64,000 bases of DNA, taken from Rhynchopus sp. YZ270_cl-10. Taxonomy: Eukaryota > Euglenozoa > Diplonemea > Diplonemida > Diplonemidae. The stretch covers positions 310,001 through 374,000 of the forward strand of contig OZ037900.1 in assembly GCA_964035575.1 (NCBI GenBank), in the 5' to 3' direction. Below the pieces are notes generated by a model. That model made no database searches and had not been told where the DNA came from. It saw only the letters and a program-made list of their open reading frames with translations. The stretch's first letter is position 1. Every line of letters begins with the position of its first letter. Position numbers and translations under genes: made by a program. Below, piece by piece: positions 44,005 through 55,900 of the stretch.

Positions 44005-45511
44005 TGAGAGGGAAGAGAGGGAGGGAAGGGGTGGGGTGGGGTGGCCCTCCCTGGTATGTGGGGTGTGGAGGAGAGGGGGGCACTTTTGCGATGGGCACAT
44101 CTATGGTGTGCAGTACGCTGAGGCGAATGGGTGTGGAGGTGCGTTCATCTGGTCAGGCAACCCGGCGGGTGGGGGGGGGAGGATCGATTAATCGTTTGTT
44201 AAAAAATTGGTTGGTTCTCTCTGTTTTGCTTTGGCTTTTGTTTTTTTTTGCCGAAAAAAGCATTTTAGTTTGAACCGGCGGGGGGAGGATGCCATGAAAC
44301 CCATCAAGAAGGTCGAAAAAAGTGAAGTTGATACCAAACGCCTCTCGGACTCAGGACATATGAAGAAAAAGGGTGGGAGAGAAAGAGAGAGAGAGAGAGA
44401 GATGCATTTTTTTTTTTTTTGTTGTTTCTCTTGCTTTTTTGCTGTTTCTTCGCAAAAAAAAAAGGGGGGGGGAGAGAGAGAGAGGGGTAAATAAGACATA
44501 GGAAGAGGAGGGAGATGACCTCCCTCCTAAAAGGCAGGGAAAGAAACGCCCAGAAAAAAAAGGGTATCAGAAATGTGTTGTGAGAAAGAAAAGAAAAGAA
44601 ATCCTTGACGGGAAAAATATGCAGGGGGGAGGGAGGGGGGGCTTTTGGGGGGAGGGGGTGTTCAGGACGCCTCATGTCAGCGTGAACTGCAAAATTATAT
44701 GTCATTTTTCTGACTGTCATTATGACATATAGTGTCATTTACGTTATCACAATGACATTTGCTCATATCGTCGCTTTAAATGACATATCACTCAGAGATC
44801 ACACTGATATGTGGCGCCGTGTTGGTAGTCACCTCTTGGCGTGTGGTTTTTTTGTGTTTTTTGTTTTTTTCCCCTACTTTTTTTGTTTGTTTGTTTTTGG
44901 CCCAATTTTAGATTCGAGAACCATCCACAACGCCCGCAGCTAATATCTTCAAAGAAAGAAAAGCTTCACCTCTCTACACCCACCCCACAATAATGCACAT
45001 TTTTTTTTTTTGGGGGGAGGGAGCGGAAATAAAAATTTGAAAGAGCCCATGCCTTTCGACACACCACGTCTCACAAATATGAATACTGTTTGTTCGCCTG
45101 CTTCAAGTTACCTCTATTTGAGGCTAAAAATTTGGAAGCAAGCATCTCTTCACACACGGGGATAAAGACAAAACACTTTGAAAAAAAAAAACTGGTAACT
45201 GGAATGCAAAAGTGGAATTGGAAGTTGATATGTGGCAAGAGACACACAACAACAACACAAAAAAAAATCAAATCAAAAACGCACCACAAATTTCAGCCAA
45301 ACTTTGATGACTCTTTTGTACCGACAAAACACCCGAGGGTGGGTGTACTTTGGAGAGGGGAGAAAAGGGGGGAGAAAAAAAATGTTTATCACACACGAAG
45401 CGCCTTTGTTGGCATTTTTTGTTTTTGTTTTTTGCTTTTTTTTTTTTTTGCTGTTTGACGGTTTTTTTTTTTGTTTTTGTTTTATGTTTTTTTTTTGTAT
45501 TTTCACTTTTT

Positions 45512-45603
45512 CCACCTAATTTTGCCTGAAATTTGGTGAAATTCGGTGGGATTTGATGTTTAAATACCAAAACACCACAAATTTCGGGCAAAAAATCAGG
45601 TGG
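45512..45603 (+). mobile_element. CCACCTGATTTT MITE, 92 bp
   Basis: CCACCTAATTTTGCCTGAAA and ATTTCGGGCAAAAAATCAGG-TGG as inverted ends; the interior is palindromic (GGTGAAATTCGG, ACCAAAACACC). Confidence 0.7.
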
Positions 45604-45893
45604 CTTTTTTTTTTTTTTTTGTTGAAAATGTTGTATTTCAGAATAGTACATAGTGGAAAGTGTACCACATCTCCTCGGTGTTTGGCTACCACTGATGTAC
45701 TGTTTCCCACGCTCCAATAGAAAGGGTGGCAAAGTTGAGATGAGAAGAAAAAAAAAAGACAAGGCAATCTCAGGCTGCACATCACCTGTAAGGATAAAAA
45801 GGAAAAAAAAGAAAAGTTGTCAGATGAATGTGCCTCTCGTTGCCCACACACCTAAAAAGAAAAGCTTTTTGAGATATAAAAAAAAAAAAAGAA

Positions 45894-45940
45894 AAGTTTA
45901 TAGGATGAACCTAAGCCTCTCTGTGCTTAGCCACCTTTAA
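45894..45940 (+). repeat. CTTAG hairpin repeat
   Basis: AAGTTTATAGGATGAACCTA, AGCCTCTCTGTGCTTAGCCA, CC. Confidence 0.75.
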
Positions 45941-45948
45941 AAAAAAAT

Positions 45949-45983
45949 CAAGTGACTCTAAGCATCTCGTGCTTAGTCACGTT
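45949..45983 (+). repeat. CTTAG hairpin repeat, short
   Basis: AAGTGACTCTAAGCATCTCG, TGCTTAGTCACGTT; immediately after the previous copy. Confidence 0.7.
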
Positions 45984-46421
45984 GTATCATGCATAACTTC
46001 ATCACCTTTGCTCCCTCCTAAATCCCTCCCCTGCCCCCCCGCAAAAGGTTTCTGAAAAAAAAAAAAAATCAAATATATCACAAGACCCGGACTCTCTTTA
46101 TTCGTTGTAATTGACAATCCCCACAAGAGGTGGGATATTTGTACTCAAAAAAAATGTCACCTTTGTTCACTTTAACAAAAGTGTTCTCTTTTTTTCTCTC
46201 TTTTTTTATTGTTTTTTTCCCAAAGGTTAAGCAGATACGTATCTCGCACGTATCGCCTTAACAAAGAGGATTTTGGTGTGTATGTGGGTGAAAAAATGTA
46301 AAGGGAACTGAAACAAATTCATTTACTTACTATCAAACAGTATCCTGCTTATAAGCATCAATTGGAACAGGGGGGGGGGAAAAAAACCGGTTCTACTTTG
46401 TGATAGTACACTACACACGGA

Positions 46422-46534
46422 CACCTGATTTTGACCGATGTTTGCCTATGCTTGCCGCCGTTTAACACCGGAAAATACCAGTAAACACCAGTAAACAGTT
46501 AACACCCGGTGAACATAGAGTCGAAATCAGGTGG
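46422..46534 (+). mobile_element. CCACCTGATTTT MITE, 113 bp
   Basis: CACCTGATTTTGACCGATG and GTCGAAATCAGGTGG inverted ends; internal CACCAGTAAACAC repeats. Confidence 0.7.
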
Positions 46535-46579
46535 GCAGGTAGTTTGCTTTGCCCCCCTTCTTTTGAGATAGAAGTGATA

Positions 46580-46682
46580 AAAGTGAAAGTTGATAGTGCA
46601 AAAGAAAGAAACGCCATCCGAGATCTGAGGGCGCAATGCACTGACACTTTGTGTGGGGTAATTTAACGACCCCATGGTGTAA
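46580..46682 (+). repeat. GAAGTTGATAGTGC element, diverged hairpin
   Basis: GTGAAAGTTGATAGTGCAAA, CAATGCACTGACACTT, then GTGGGGTAATTTAACGACCC-CATGGTGT. Both arms changed but partly still pair. Confidence 0.65.
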
Positions 46683-46990
46683 AAAAAAAAAGGGAGTGGG
46701 ACAGATGCTGAAGGTAAGAGGTCAGACACTGCCTTACACCCCCCAGCTTGGTGGTTTTCTCCATCGGTTTTTATTTTGTTTTGGCAAACTCAACATTTTT
46801 CTATAAAACTGTCGGGATAGTGTAGTTGCCAATGTTGTGGAAAAAAAATAATCTGGTTTTCTATTTGGTTTCTTGGTTTGTATTAGTGTAGATACCCTAA
46901 GGACGAGCTCCACAAATAATATTGTATTTCGTTCATTTCTGTAGTGGCCAGAGCAATAATAATAAAAAAAGGTGACGAAAGTAAAAGAAA

Positions 46991-47038
46991 AGGTTTATAA
47001 GATGAGCCTAAGCTTGCTTGGGTTCATCTTATAAACAA
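46991..47038 (+). repeat. CTTAG hairpin repeat, nearly perfect palindrome
   Basis: AGGTTTATAAGATGAGCCTA, AGCTTGCTTGGGTTCATCTT, ATAAACA. Confidence 0.75.
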
Positions 47039-47156
47039 ATGAAAAAAATGGAACGTTCAAAAGGAGCAAATAAAGGACGGTCGTTGAGTAAAAAAAAAAC
47101 AATTCTGACGAATAGACCCTCTCTCTACCCTTTCAAAATAAAACAAAAAAAAAAAA

Positions 47157-47200
47157 GTTTATAAGATGACCCTAAGCCTCTCGTTTGCTTAGTCACCTTT
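47157..47200 (+). repeat. CTTAG hairpin repeat
   Basis: AGTTTATAAGATGACCCTAA, GCCTCTCGTTTGCTTAGTCA, CC. Confidence 0.75.
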
Positions 47201-47502
47201 ATCACATTTGTTTTTAAAAAAAAAAAAAATAGCCTGACCCAAACCCTATCTCGCCCGGGACCTAATTACCCTGCGAATCCCTGTTCGTTTACCTGACGAG
47301 TGGAGGGTGGGAGAAGGACGTAGTAACAAAAAGGGGGTGACATGGTATTGGATTGCAGTATCTCGATCTTTTTGAAATTCTAACGAAATGGAAGGCGCCC
47401 CCGATATTGGGGGGGAAACAAATACGCGCTGTCTGTTTTATTTTTCTTTCTTTGTTTTGTTTTGTTTTGTTTTGTTTTTTTGCTTTTTTTTTTTGTGTTC
47501 TT

Positions 47503-49471
47503 CTACCATTCAAGGAAGTTGCACACCACGAGAGCCACGTTGCCGTTCACCTGTAAAAATTATTTATATATTTTTCCAAAGAATAGGGGACCTCTTTTTG
47601 TGTTTTTCCTCTCTTTTGCATACCTCATCAAGCATTGACAGGATCTCATCGTCTGTTGCGGAGACTCCAGTACGGCGGATCTCTGCGAGTTGATTTGCGT
47701 ACACAGTAGCAAGGGACGGCACCTGCACCTTGTCGTCCTCCTCCGCCCCCACCTCCTCTGCTTGGGTCACCTCCTCCACTGCGCACGCTTCGTCCACCTG
47801 CTCCTCAGCTTCGCCAAAGTCGCTGTACTCCGAGAACGACGCAGTGTCCACCGACACGACACCGTTGTTCTTCTCCGACTCCGAGCTGTCTGCTGCGGAG
47901 GCTGCGTCTTTCACCTCCTCCACCTCCGCCTCCACCTCCACCTCCTCACCCCCATCAAAGGCATTGTCCTCATACGAGGAGGAGCACGACGACGCGTCAT
48001 CATCATCCCCTCCCACCCCCGCATCACAAAGCTGCACATTGAGACGAACGTTCTCAATGCAGTGGGTCATATCAAGGTGGCTCTCAACCGTGTCCGTGGT
48101 GGCAGTGGAAATTCCCTTTGACACTACAGTGCGTGTAGCGGAGGTGTCCTGGGTGTTCCCGTAGGTCCCGGCCTCGCAGACTTGGAGGATGGCACCACCT
48201 CCGCAGCCGGTGGACTGTGTGGTGGAGGAGGTGGAGGAGGAACTGTCTGCGGTGTTGCAGACCACATTGCCATTTCCGGTGCCTGCGTCGCAGGAGGACG
48301 CGGTGGCGCAGACGGTGGCGTCTGCAGTGCTGCGAAGGACATTGCCTCCGCCGGTTCCGGCATCGCATGAAGACGCGGTGGCGCAGACTGTAGCGTCTGC
48401 AGTGCTGCGCACGACGTTACCCCCTCCGGTCCCAAAGTCGCATGTGGACACCGAAGTTGTTGAAGTGCTGGTCGTCGACGTTGTGCTCACAGAGTGCGTT
48501 CCCGTGGAGGTAGTGGTGATTGGAGCCATCCCTGTGGACGTCGTTGCTGTCATCTGGGTAGTGCAGGTTGTTCCCACTGTTGCGGTGACCGTGGTGGCGG
48601 AGGTCCCTGCATCGACGGTTGAGGTGCTCGCATAGTCTGGGTGGATACGCAGAAACTGCGCCACCGCCTTTCCATCACTCCCCGCTGACGCATCGCAGGT
48701 TTGCGGTGAGCACGTCTCCGTCGCCTGATCGGTGAGCATACTCGGAAACATTCTGTCCATCTGCAGCTCCTCTGGTTCCACATAGTCCAAATCGGTCAGA
48801 AGGAAGGCCGGCGGTGGGGGAAGCTTCGGCTTGACAGTGAAGACCTGCGTCTCCTGCTGTGGAGGCGCTTCAACCTTTTCGACCCTCTGTTGCGCCTTCT
48901 TGGGGGACCCCAGGGTGCGACGCCGTTTGATCACAGCAGGGCCGTTCAGTGCGTCAATCGCAACACGATGCTTTTTAAACAACGTCTTCAACGCAGCGCG
49001 GGAAACGAAGAGGGAGCCCCCTTCCGCCACCACCCAGGTTTCGTTGATGTCTGCGCCCTGCGTCGCAGCGTCGAATCCTGCACCCAACTCCTTCTGGAGA
49101 ATCAAATGCAGTGCGTCCCATCGGTCATCAATGGTCACGCTAACAGACAAAGCCCCGCATGGGGTCGGGGAGACCCCGAGGAGGACCTCCAATTTAACCG
49201 CCTTCTGTGCAAGCAAAAAGGTGCGTACACATTCCTGCCACTCTAAGGCGCCTCCAATAGTGATGACATCCCCGTCGCCGTCGGTGTACGTCAAGACACG
49301 GTTCTGCGCGCCGGCGGACCACGCATCCAGCACATCCAGCAGCCGAGGGAAGGTCGGGTGGACCAGCGAAACCCGCCGCATCACCGGCGCGACGCTTCCC
49401 CCGAGGACGGTCCCCTTGACGCTTATCTGTGAAGGGAACACCACCCAGTCGCCGAGGCTTCTGTGCGCCAT
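47503..49471 (-). CDS. PB1...UBA protein, NBR1/p62-like autophagy receptor candidate, 631 aa
   Basis: Two exons, 49471-47624 and 47550-47503, separated by a 73-bp intron (GTATGC...TTTACAG). The N-terminus has a PB1-like domain: a basic MRRVSL strand and an acidic OPCA loop YTDGDGDVITI, within residues about 15-95. The middle is Ser/Thr-rich and holds about 24-residue repeats with the core STADATVCATASSCDAGTG. A long acidic stretch follows. Splicing completes a C-terminal UBA-like helix bundle (YANQLAEIRRTGVSATDDEI, then MLDEVNGNVALVVCNFLEW). PB1 at the N-terminus and UBA at the C-terminus is the layout of p62 and NBR1, which link ubiquitinated cargo to autophagosomes. No ZZ finger or FW domain is seen and I find no convincing LC3-interacting motif, so the role is inference. 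A pyrimidine tract plus AAG sits about 24 bases before the ATG. Confidence 0.75.
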
Positions 49472-49598
49472 GTTGCAGTAGTAGGAATTGCTTGGAAAGA
49501 AAAAAGGGTGGGGGTGTATGGGGTGGGGCTATAATGAGATAGTGTAGTCTGAGTGGGTGGAGGTTGGAGGGTGGTGGAATCAAATCAAGAAAAAAAAA

Positions 49599-49645
49599 GC
49601 TGTAAGATGAACCCGAAAGGTTCTCGTATCGCTTGGTCACCTTTT
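49599..49645 (+). repeat. CTTAG hairpin repeat, diverged
   Basis: GCTGTAAGATGAACCCGAAA, GGTTCTCGTATCGCTTGGTC, ACC; about 130 bp upstream of the PB1-UBA start. Confidence 0.6.
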
Positions 49646-51846
49646 GTGGGGGGATCATATTCGTTATCGGCATCAAACTGCAGGGGATTCCACAAAAGGG
49701 CAGGGATGCTGTCATTTCCCTAGGCGGGGTTTCGTAACTTTGGCACCAATGTACTGTGCAGCGAAATATCACAGCGACAGCGATGTATTGCTGGCTTTGT
49801 CGTTTTCCTTTCCACACATGGCCGTCAATACTATGGGAATTTTTTCAACCATGAGCTGACGTGAGGATGAAAGAGAAAAGTGATCGTGCAGCACCGGCCG
49901 AAGCTAATAGGCGGTTTCTGGGTGCTTCTTAAACAGAAGGTGCCCGGAGTGTTCATGCTTGGTGGCGAAAGATGGATTTCACAAGGTGCAAGGTATAAGA
50001 TTAGAAATCCCAGCTTGGGCGGGAGTGCAGTATCTGTCCTCAGATCAGTTTTGTAGCCATCCTGGCATCTGTTACGATATCCCAACTGAGTATTATAACT
50101 GTGTTTTCATTTTATAACCCGGGGATGGGGGGCACAACAGAGAATGAGTCGCCGGGGGGCAGGGATCCGGTTATTCTCAGGGACTGGGACCCGGGACCTT
50201 GACCAGGACCTGGACCCAGGGACCGGGAACCCGGCTTATTCTCTGCTGTGATGGGGGGACAGCTATATTTACAGATACCCCTGGGGGAAGAAAAATGTGA
50301 TTTTTGCTTTTGTTTTTGTTGCTGTTTTTTTTTTTGTGTTTTTTGTTTGTTTTGTTTTTTTTGTTGTTGTTATTTTTGTCCTCATTTCCCGCTTTTTTCA
50401 GAGACAAAAATTTGTTTTGCTTTTTTCCCTTCCTTTTTTTTTTTCTCTTGGTACTCTTTTTGGTTTAGTGTGGCCACCATTCCTTACAGTATACACTATC
50501 ATCTCATAGCCGTGCCCGTTGTAGTCTTAATATATCACCATTCTCAAAAGACAGGATGTGACAACCTTTTGAAAAAGGATTGTTGTTGGGACTTTAAAAA
50601 AAAAAGCCCTTTTCACATTTTTGAGGTATTTTTTAGAGTTAAAATTTCAATTGCACACCCTTTTTTTGCAAGCAAATTGCCAGAAGGAAAAAAAAATCTG
50701 CAAACTCGCTATATCTTTTAAAAAAAGACCCCTCTGAAAAAACGTTGCTAAACGCACGCTTTGTCGTCTCCCTCACCCTCTTCCACTGTAGGCAAAAAAA
50801 AACAAATAAAGTTGATGTGGGTTGGAGAGAGAGTCCCGAGCATCATGTTGCACAGTGTTTTAACCTAACAGTCAGTGGCACCCTTCTTTAAAAAAAAAAT
50901 CTTATCTGTCTATAGTGTAGGCACAGTATGCTCTCCACTTCCTCCCTATCCCTCTGACCACTATTGCATTCTATGGTGTAAGAAACAAAGAGAAAATATG
51001 ATCATCATATGATAAAGATAACATTTTCAATCGAAAAAGATGGAGTTTCTGTTCAGCGTCGGCTTCTCTTTTGAATAAAAAATCTGTTGTTTTTTTTTTT
51101 TTTTTTGTAGCTTTTTTTTTTTTTTTGCAAAAAGTAGGGTACAGCCAGTACACTCCCTAATTGTGCAGCATAGACCAAAGAGAACAAAAGAGAAAAAAAA
51201 TAGATATCGCGAGACGAATTCTCGGTTGCACATTTCTTATTTTTTTTTTTTTTCCACCCTCCTTTTTTTTTTTGTTTGCATTGTTTTGCCACACTGCCCC
51301 GAATGAAGACGCTCAAAATATTATACAAAAAAAAAAAGAAGAAAAAAAGAGTATTGGTATTCCTGAAACACCTGTCAAGGACATGCCAATATAGGCCCCC
51401 TTCCGGAAACACCAGGTATGGAACAGTTCTAAAAAAAAGAGCAGATCACGCCTTCCCCCCCCCCCCCCTTTTTTTTTGCAGTCTTGTTGGGACCATTTAT
51501 AATCGTCTGAGGCACCTTGATGTACTCCCTTTTTATCCTCATATTGCTTTTTTTTGCTTTCGTTTTTTTGTCACACCCCCCCGCTACACCCTAACCCCAT
51601 AGCTTTTTTTTTTTGTAGCCATTCATTTTTTTTGTTTTCCCTTTGTCGTATCGAAAACGAATCGTAGTGAAATTAAAGCGTATTGGTGGACCCTCTCAGC
51701 AGACTGTAGTTACGCGAAAAAGAAGAGCAAAAAAAAACCCAAATCAAAAATTCGTAAAAAAAAAAAAAAAGAGGGGTGGGGTGTAGCGTAATGTGTAGCA
51801 TTGGGTTTGAATGGGTGAGATGGGTGAAATATAGGCTGGAGCCGTT

Positions 51847-51885
<39 letters not shown>

Positions 51886-52214
51886 ATAAATTATTCCAGG
51901 CTCTCCGCTAGGATTTCCGATTTTGAAAATATTCTGTTGATGGTCCACGTTGGTGGGGTACATGCTTGCGCCGCAGGCGCACGGTACGCAACTTTTTTTT
52001 TTACCAACGCCCGATTTTGACTTTTTTGGGACGTTTGAGCACTCACCTCTCCATATCTTCTTCTCCTGAGCTTTTTTGACAGGTAGAACGGGTCTGAACC
52101 ACTTAGCAGAACTTTTTTTGTTGTGTCGACAATTTTTTTTTTTTCTTTTTTTCCCCATTTTCAAAAAGTTCTGTTGACAATCAACAGAACTTTAGTACCT
52201 AGCGGAGTCACTGG

Positions 52215-52283
52215 ATAAATTGTTGGAGTAGTGTAGTTGCCTCGGTTGTGTTGCCACAGTTGTGCAATCTCCACTGTCCAATT
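52215..52283 (+). repeat. GTAGTGTAGTTGCC-family repeat
   Basis: TTGTTGGAGTAGTGTAGTTG, CCTCGGTTGTGTTGCCACAG, TTGTGCAATCTCCACTGTCC. About 90% identical to 53190-53255. Confidence 0.75.
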
Positions 52284-52394
52284 TTTTGTTGTTGTGGTGT
52301 ATGTTGTGCTGACAAAATCACTTTCCACCAATACTGGGTAAAGCAACATTATTTCGAATACCACAGGAAACCGCAACACAACGTACAAGAAAAC

Positions 52395-52475
52395 TTGCCT
52401 TGAAATACAACAGTGGATCCCAACCATCATGGCATGCAGTCCTACAACACCATTTCGCAGTTTACATCATGAATA
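52395..52475 (+). repeat. GAAATACAAAGCCC-family repeat
   Basis: CCTTGAAATACAACAGTGGA, ATGGCATGCAGTCCTACAAC, TTTCGCAGTTTACATCATGA. Confidence 0.6.
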
Positions 52476-52962
52476 AAAAAAAATTACCCCAACAACAGAC
52501 AAAAATATCTCAAATAAAAAAGATAGCTTGCAAATAAAAAAAAACTGATACAGACGAAAGGGAGGGGTAGGCGGGGGATGTCAATAAGGACTCATAAAAC
52601 CAGGCAGTGTTTTGAGTGTGTGTGTGTTTGTATTTGTTTTGTTGCTTTTTTTTTGTGTTTTTGTGTTTTTTTTTTTTTTTGTGCATTTTTTTTTGAATAC
52701 TCAACAAATAGTGTATCCCCCCCCTTTCCCGTTCCCCATCCCGTATTTTTGTATGTTTTTTTTTAATGATTTTCAATTAGTATAAGCTATCGCAAGCAGT
52801 TTGCACCCATTTGTATTTTTTTTTTTTTTTTTTAAAATATCCTGAAAAAATATTCTCAATCATATTTCTTGCCCCATTCCCCATTCCCTTTCTTATCTTC
52901 CAAGACACTTTTTTTTTTTTTGCGCTTTTTTTTGTGTCATTTCTCCCCAACCCTCCCCCAAT

Positions 52963-55900
52963 TCAACTCTGTACCAATAAGTCCTCCATCATTTCGGCCA
53001 GCTGCTCCTCTGCAGCCGCTCCGTCCTCACGCATCTCCAGCTCCTCGACAAGCTCCTCGACTTCTTCTTCCTCTTCTTCGGCATCGTCGGCAGCCCTACC
53101 AGAACCACTCTCAAGCCCAAGGTGCGTCTGTCCCTCTTCTATCAGCCTCATGACAAAGTTCACAGCCTGTGTTGTTATTTTTTTGATAAAATGTTGGAGT
53201 AGTGTAGTTGCCTCGGTTGTATTGCCACAGTTTGTGCAAATCTCCACTGTCAATTTTGTTAAACCTGCAATCGTAGCTTAAAAGGAGAAATAGTTTCTTC
53301 CGATATCGCCAATCACCCCCTCAAAAGGGTAATTGCACTACTCATGCAAAGGGTGGGACGTGAATGATTAGAAATTTGAAATAATTTCGCCTCATCATTT
53401 GTTTAGAGAAAAAAAAAGCCACATACCGACAAAGCCTCATCCAGCTGCACGAAAACGTCAGCCCTGGTCTCCATTGGGTGCTGCGCCTCCACCGCGATGA
53501 GAGATGCCCATTCACTGTGCTCCAAGCCCTTCATGAAGTGGCACACCTCCGCTGGCTTCTTCTTGAGCTGCGTGGCGTCCACATAGGAGAGGAAGGGCGG
53601 GAGCGACGACCACGTCATTGCCTTCGCCCACTTGAGCCTCACATATTCCCAGGCGATGGTCACCAAGGTTGGCCCTTCCCAGACAGATGTCAGCTTCTTG
53701 TCTGCGGCCACCCTCTGGTCGTCATCCCGCTCGTGCCCTGGGAGATGCTCCGCAAAACAGGTAAACCCACTCCCCTTCTCAAAGGTACACTTCGTCCCTT
53801 CCTGCAACAACCCCTGCAACCTCCGCCCGATGACCAAAATTTTGCTTCTCCGTTTTCTCTTCACCGGGCTTTGCGTATGCGGTACAAACCCCAACGGATG
53901 GGTCTGCGGCGTTTCCGTCTCCTCCCCTCCTTCACCCCAATATTTTTCTACTGTACTTCTAAAAAACCTGATATGCGCGTCACTCTCCGGAGGCACAGCA
54001 TAGGCATGAAAATTATGCGGTGCAACATGCCATATAACCAATGCAGCGCACAGTGCCTGCCAGCTCCCTGCCTCGTAGAATACTGCTTCAAAGCGAGGCC
54101 CCGCCTCTCTGCCAGAGTCTTTCCATTCCCCTCCGGTACCACCACGATAGAGTGGTGTTGTAGTAGCAGAGCAGGCCCCTCCAGTTGAGGTCAGACTCAC
54201 CGAGCTTAAGGTCGGATGCATGCCAAGCCGTTCGAGGCATGGTCCTGCGGAGTCGCTGTAGAGGGGGGTGTTTAGATCGCTCCCGGAGAGGGGTATGGGC
54301 ACAGCATCGGTGTCTCCCCCCGAGGAGCACCACCCAGCCAAGGGTGCATGGTGCCCCTGGCCGTAGCAGAGTGGGGAGTGGAGAGATGCATCTGCCTCTT
54401 GTGGGTGCAGGGGAGGGGAGATATGGTAGCTGGAAGGGTCGCGGAGGACTTTAGAAGCGACGCGGTGGAGCGTTCCGTTGGTGTGCTGTTTTGTGACGTC
54501 TTTGTACGCAACCGAAAAACGAACGTGCATTCCGCAGAATGCTTGCGAAAGGATTTTGTGAGAAGTGCTCCCGGTACTCTGTGAGAGAGAGAACGATGCG
54601 TGCAGTTCTGCGGGAGTAGGGCTTAACGATAATGGCGGAGGAAACGCTGCTGCAGATGCGTCCTGATGCTTGAAGACCGGGGTAGAGAGGTTCCGAATCA
54701 GCTCAATCGGCGCAAACACATCGCTCCCCAACCCTTTCCCCGCAATCCACACCCCACGACCGTCATTTTCAATCCGCGTTACCTGCCCAGAGTGCTCCAA
54801 CTCATTTCGTTCCTCCTCCGGTGTTTCAATGCCAAGCTCTTCTTTAATATGATTCAGCTCCGTATCACACCGATTCCAAAGCCCTTCAGCGTTGACCCAA
54901 AGCTTGAAGCCTACCCTCAAATAATCTTCAGAGTGGTGGGAGGAGGTGCTTCTCCGCTCGCGTTTTGAGGATGCGCTGGTGTGTTGGGTGGAATCAAGCC
55001 GTTCTAGCATAGGGGGAACCTCCAGAACACATTCTGGCGATGTGATTGGGTCAGTGTTAGGAGAGGTAGGTGGCGATGCGGTGTCTGGGAGGGAAGCGTT
55101 TTCGGAGGAGAAGTGATTCACCGCGCGACGCCATTTTCGGTATTTCCCGACACATTGTGTTTCGAAGTATGTCGCCGCCATAGCTAAGTAGTAATACCGC
55201 CGAAGATAATTCTTCATTTTTTTCCATAATTTCTGCCGCTTTTCTGGGTCCGCAGGGTCCGCAGGTTTCGCACATTTGTCGTAAGTCTCTCGTACACAGA
55301 GTCTCAGATTTTGTATGTGATCGGTCGCGTCGATCACCCTTAAGAAATGCATTTCCGTCAAATGGGGGACCAAGTAGTCATCAAAAAGGGTTCTAACACA
55401 GAGCCATCTGGTTTCCCTTTCGGACTCCGTTGCGCAGCGTTCCCCTTCCATGCCTACGATGGAGCCGGACCGTGCGTAGGGTGTGGCGTCGGTCATGCGT
55501 TGAAACCCGCTGTCGTCTGTTTCTTCATCTTCTTTGTCTTTGTCTTTGTCTTTGTCTTCGTCGAAGTTCCCGCCGAGGTCGTCTCTGAGAGGGTGTGTAC
55601 CCACATCGCCGCCAATCTGCTGAGGAGGAAAGAGGAAGAGGAGACAGAGAAGCATCGCAGTGGTGGTCCGGCCGCGTCCGAGCTGGCAGTTGAAGACAAT
55701 AGGCGCCCCCGGGCTGTCAAGGTGCAGACGCCAAAACTCTTTGACCAGAGTGTCCAAATCCTCATCCTTCGGCGGCTGTTCATCTGTAATCGGAAGACGA
55801 ACATAACGTACCGATGCTCCAGAAGCACTCATCTGATCGCTTGCCTCCTCGACTACCTGCCGCGGGGTTAGAACCGAGCTTCGATCTTTGATGATTTCAT

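Larger units (their letters stand above)
44005..47502. other. Gene-free interval
   Basis: No gene supported. Contains a partial GAAGTTGATAGTGC copy (44320), a TATGTCATT/AATGACATA palindrome cluster (44693-44815), two CCACCTGATTTT MITEs, four CTTAG hairpins, a GAAGTTGATAGTGC element (46580) and long T tracts. Confidence 0.6.
49472..52962. other. Gene-free interval upstream of the PB1-UBA gene
   Basis: No gene supported. Contains a CTTAG hairpin (49599), a GGGACC-rich palindromic patch (50150-50240), a GCCGCAGGCGCACGG core (51965-51995), a segment related to 61460-61545 in inverse orientation (51350-51410), GTAGTGTAGTTGCC and GAAATACAAAGCCC repeats (52215-52475) and many long T runs. Confidence 0.6.
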
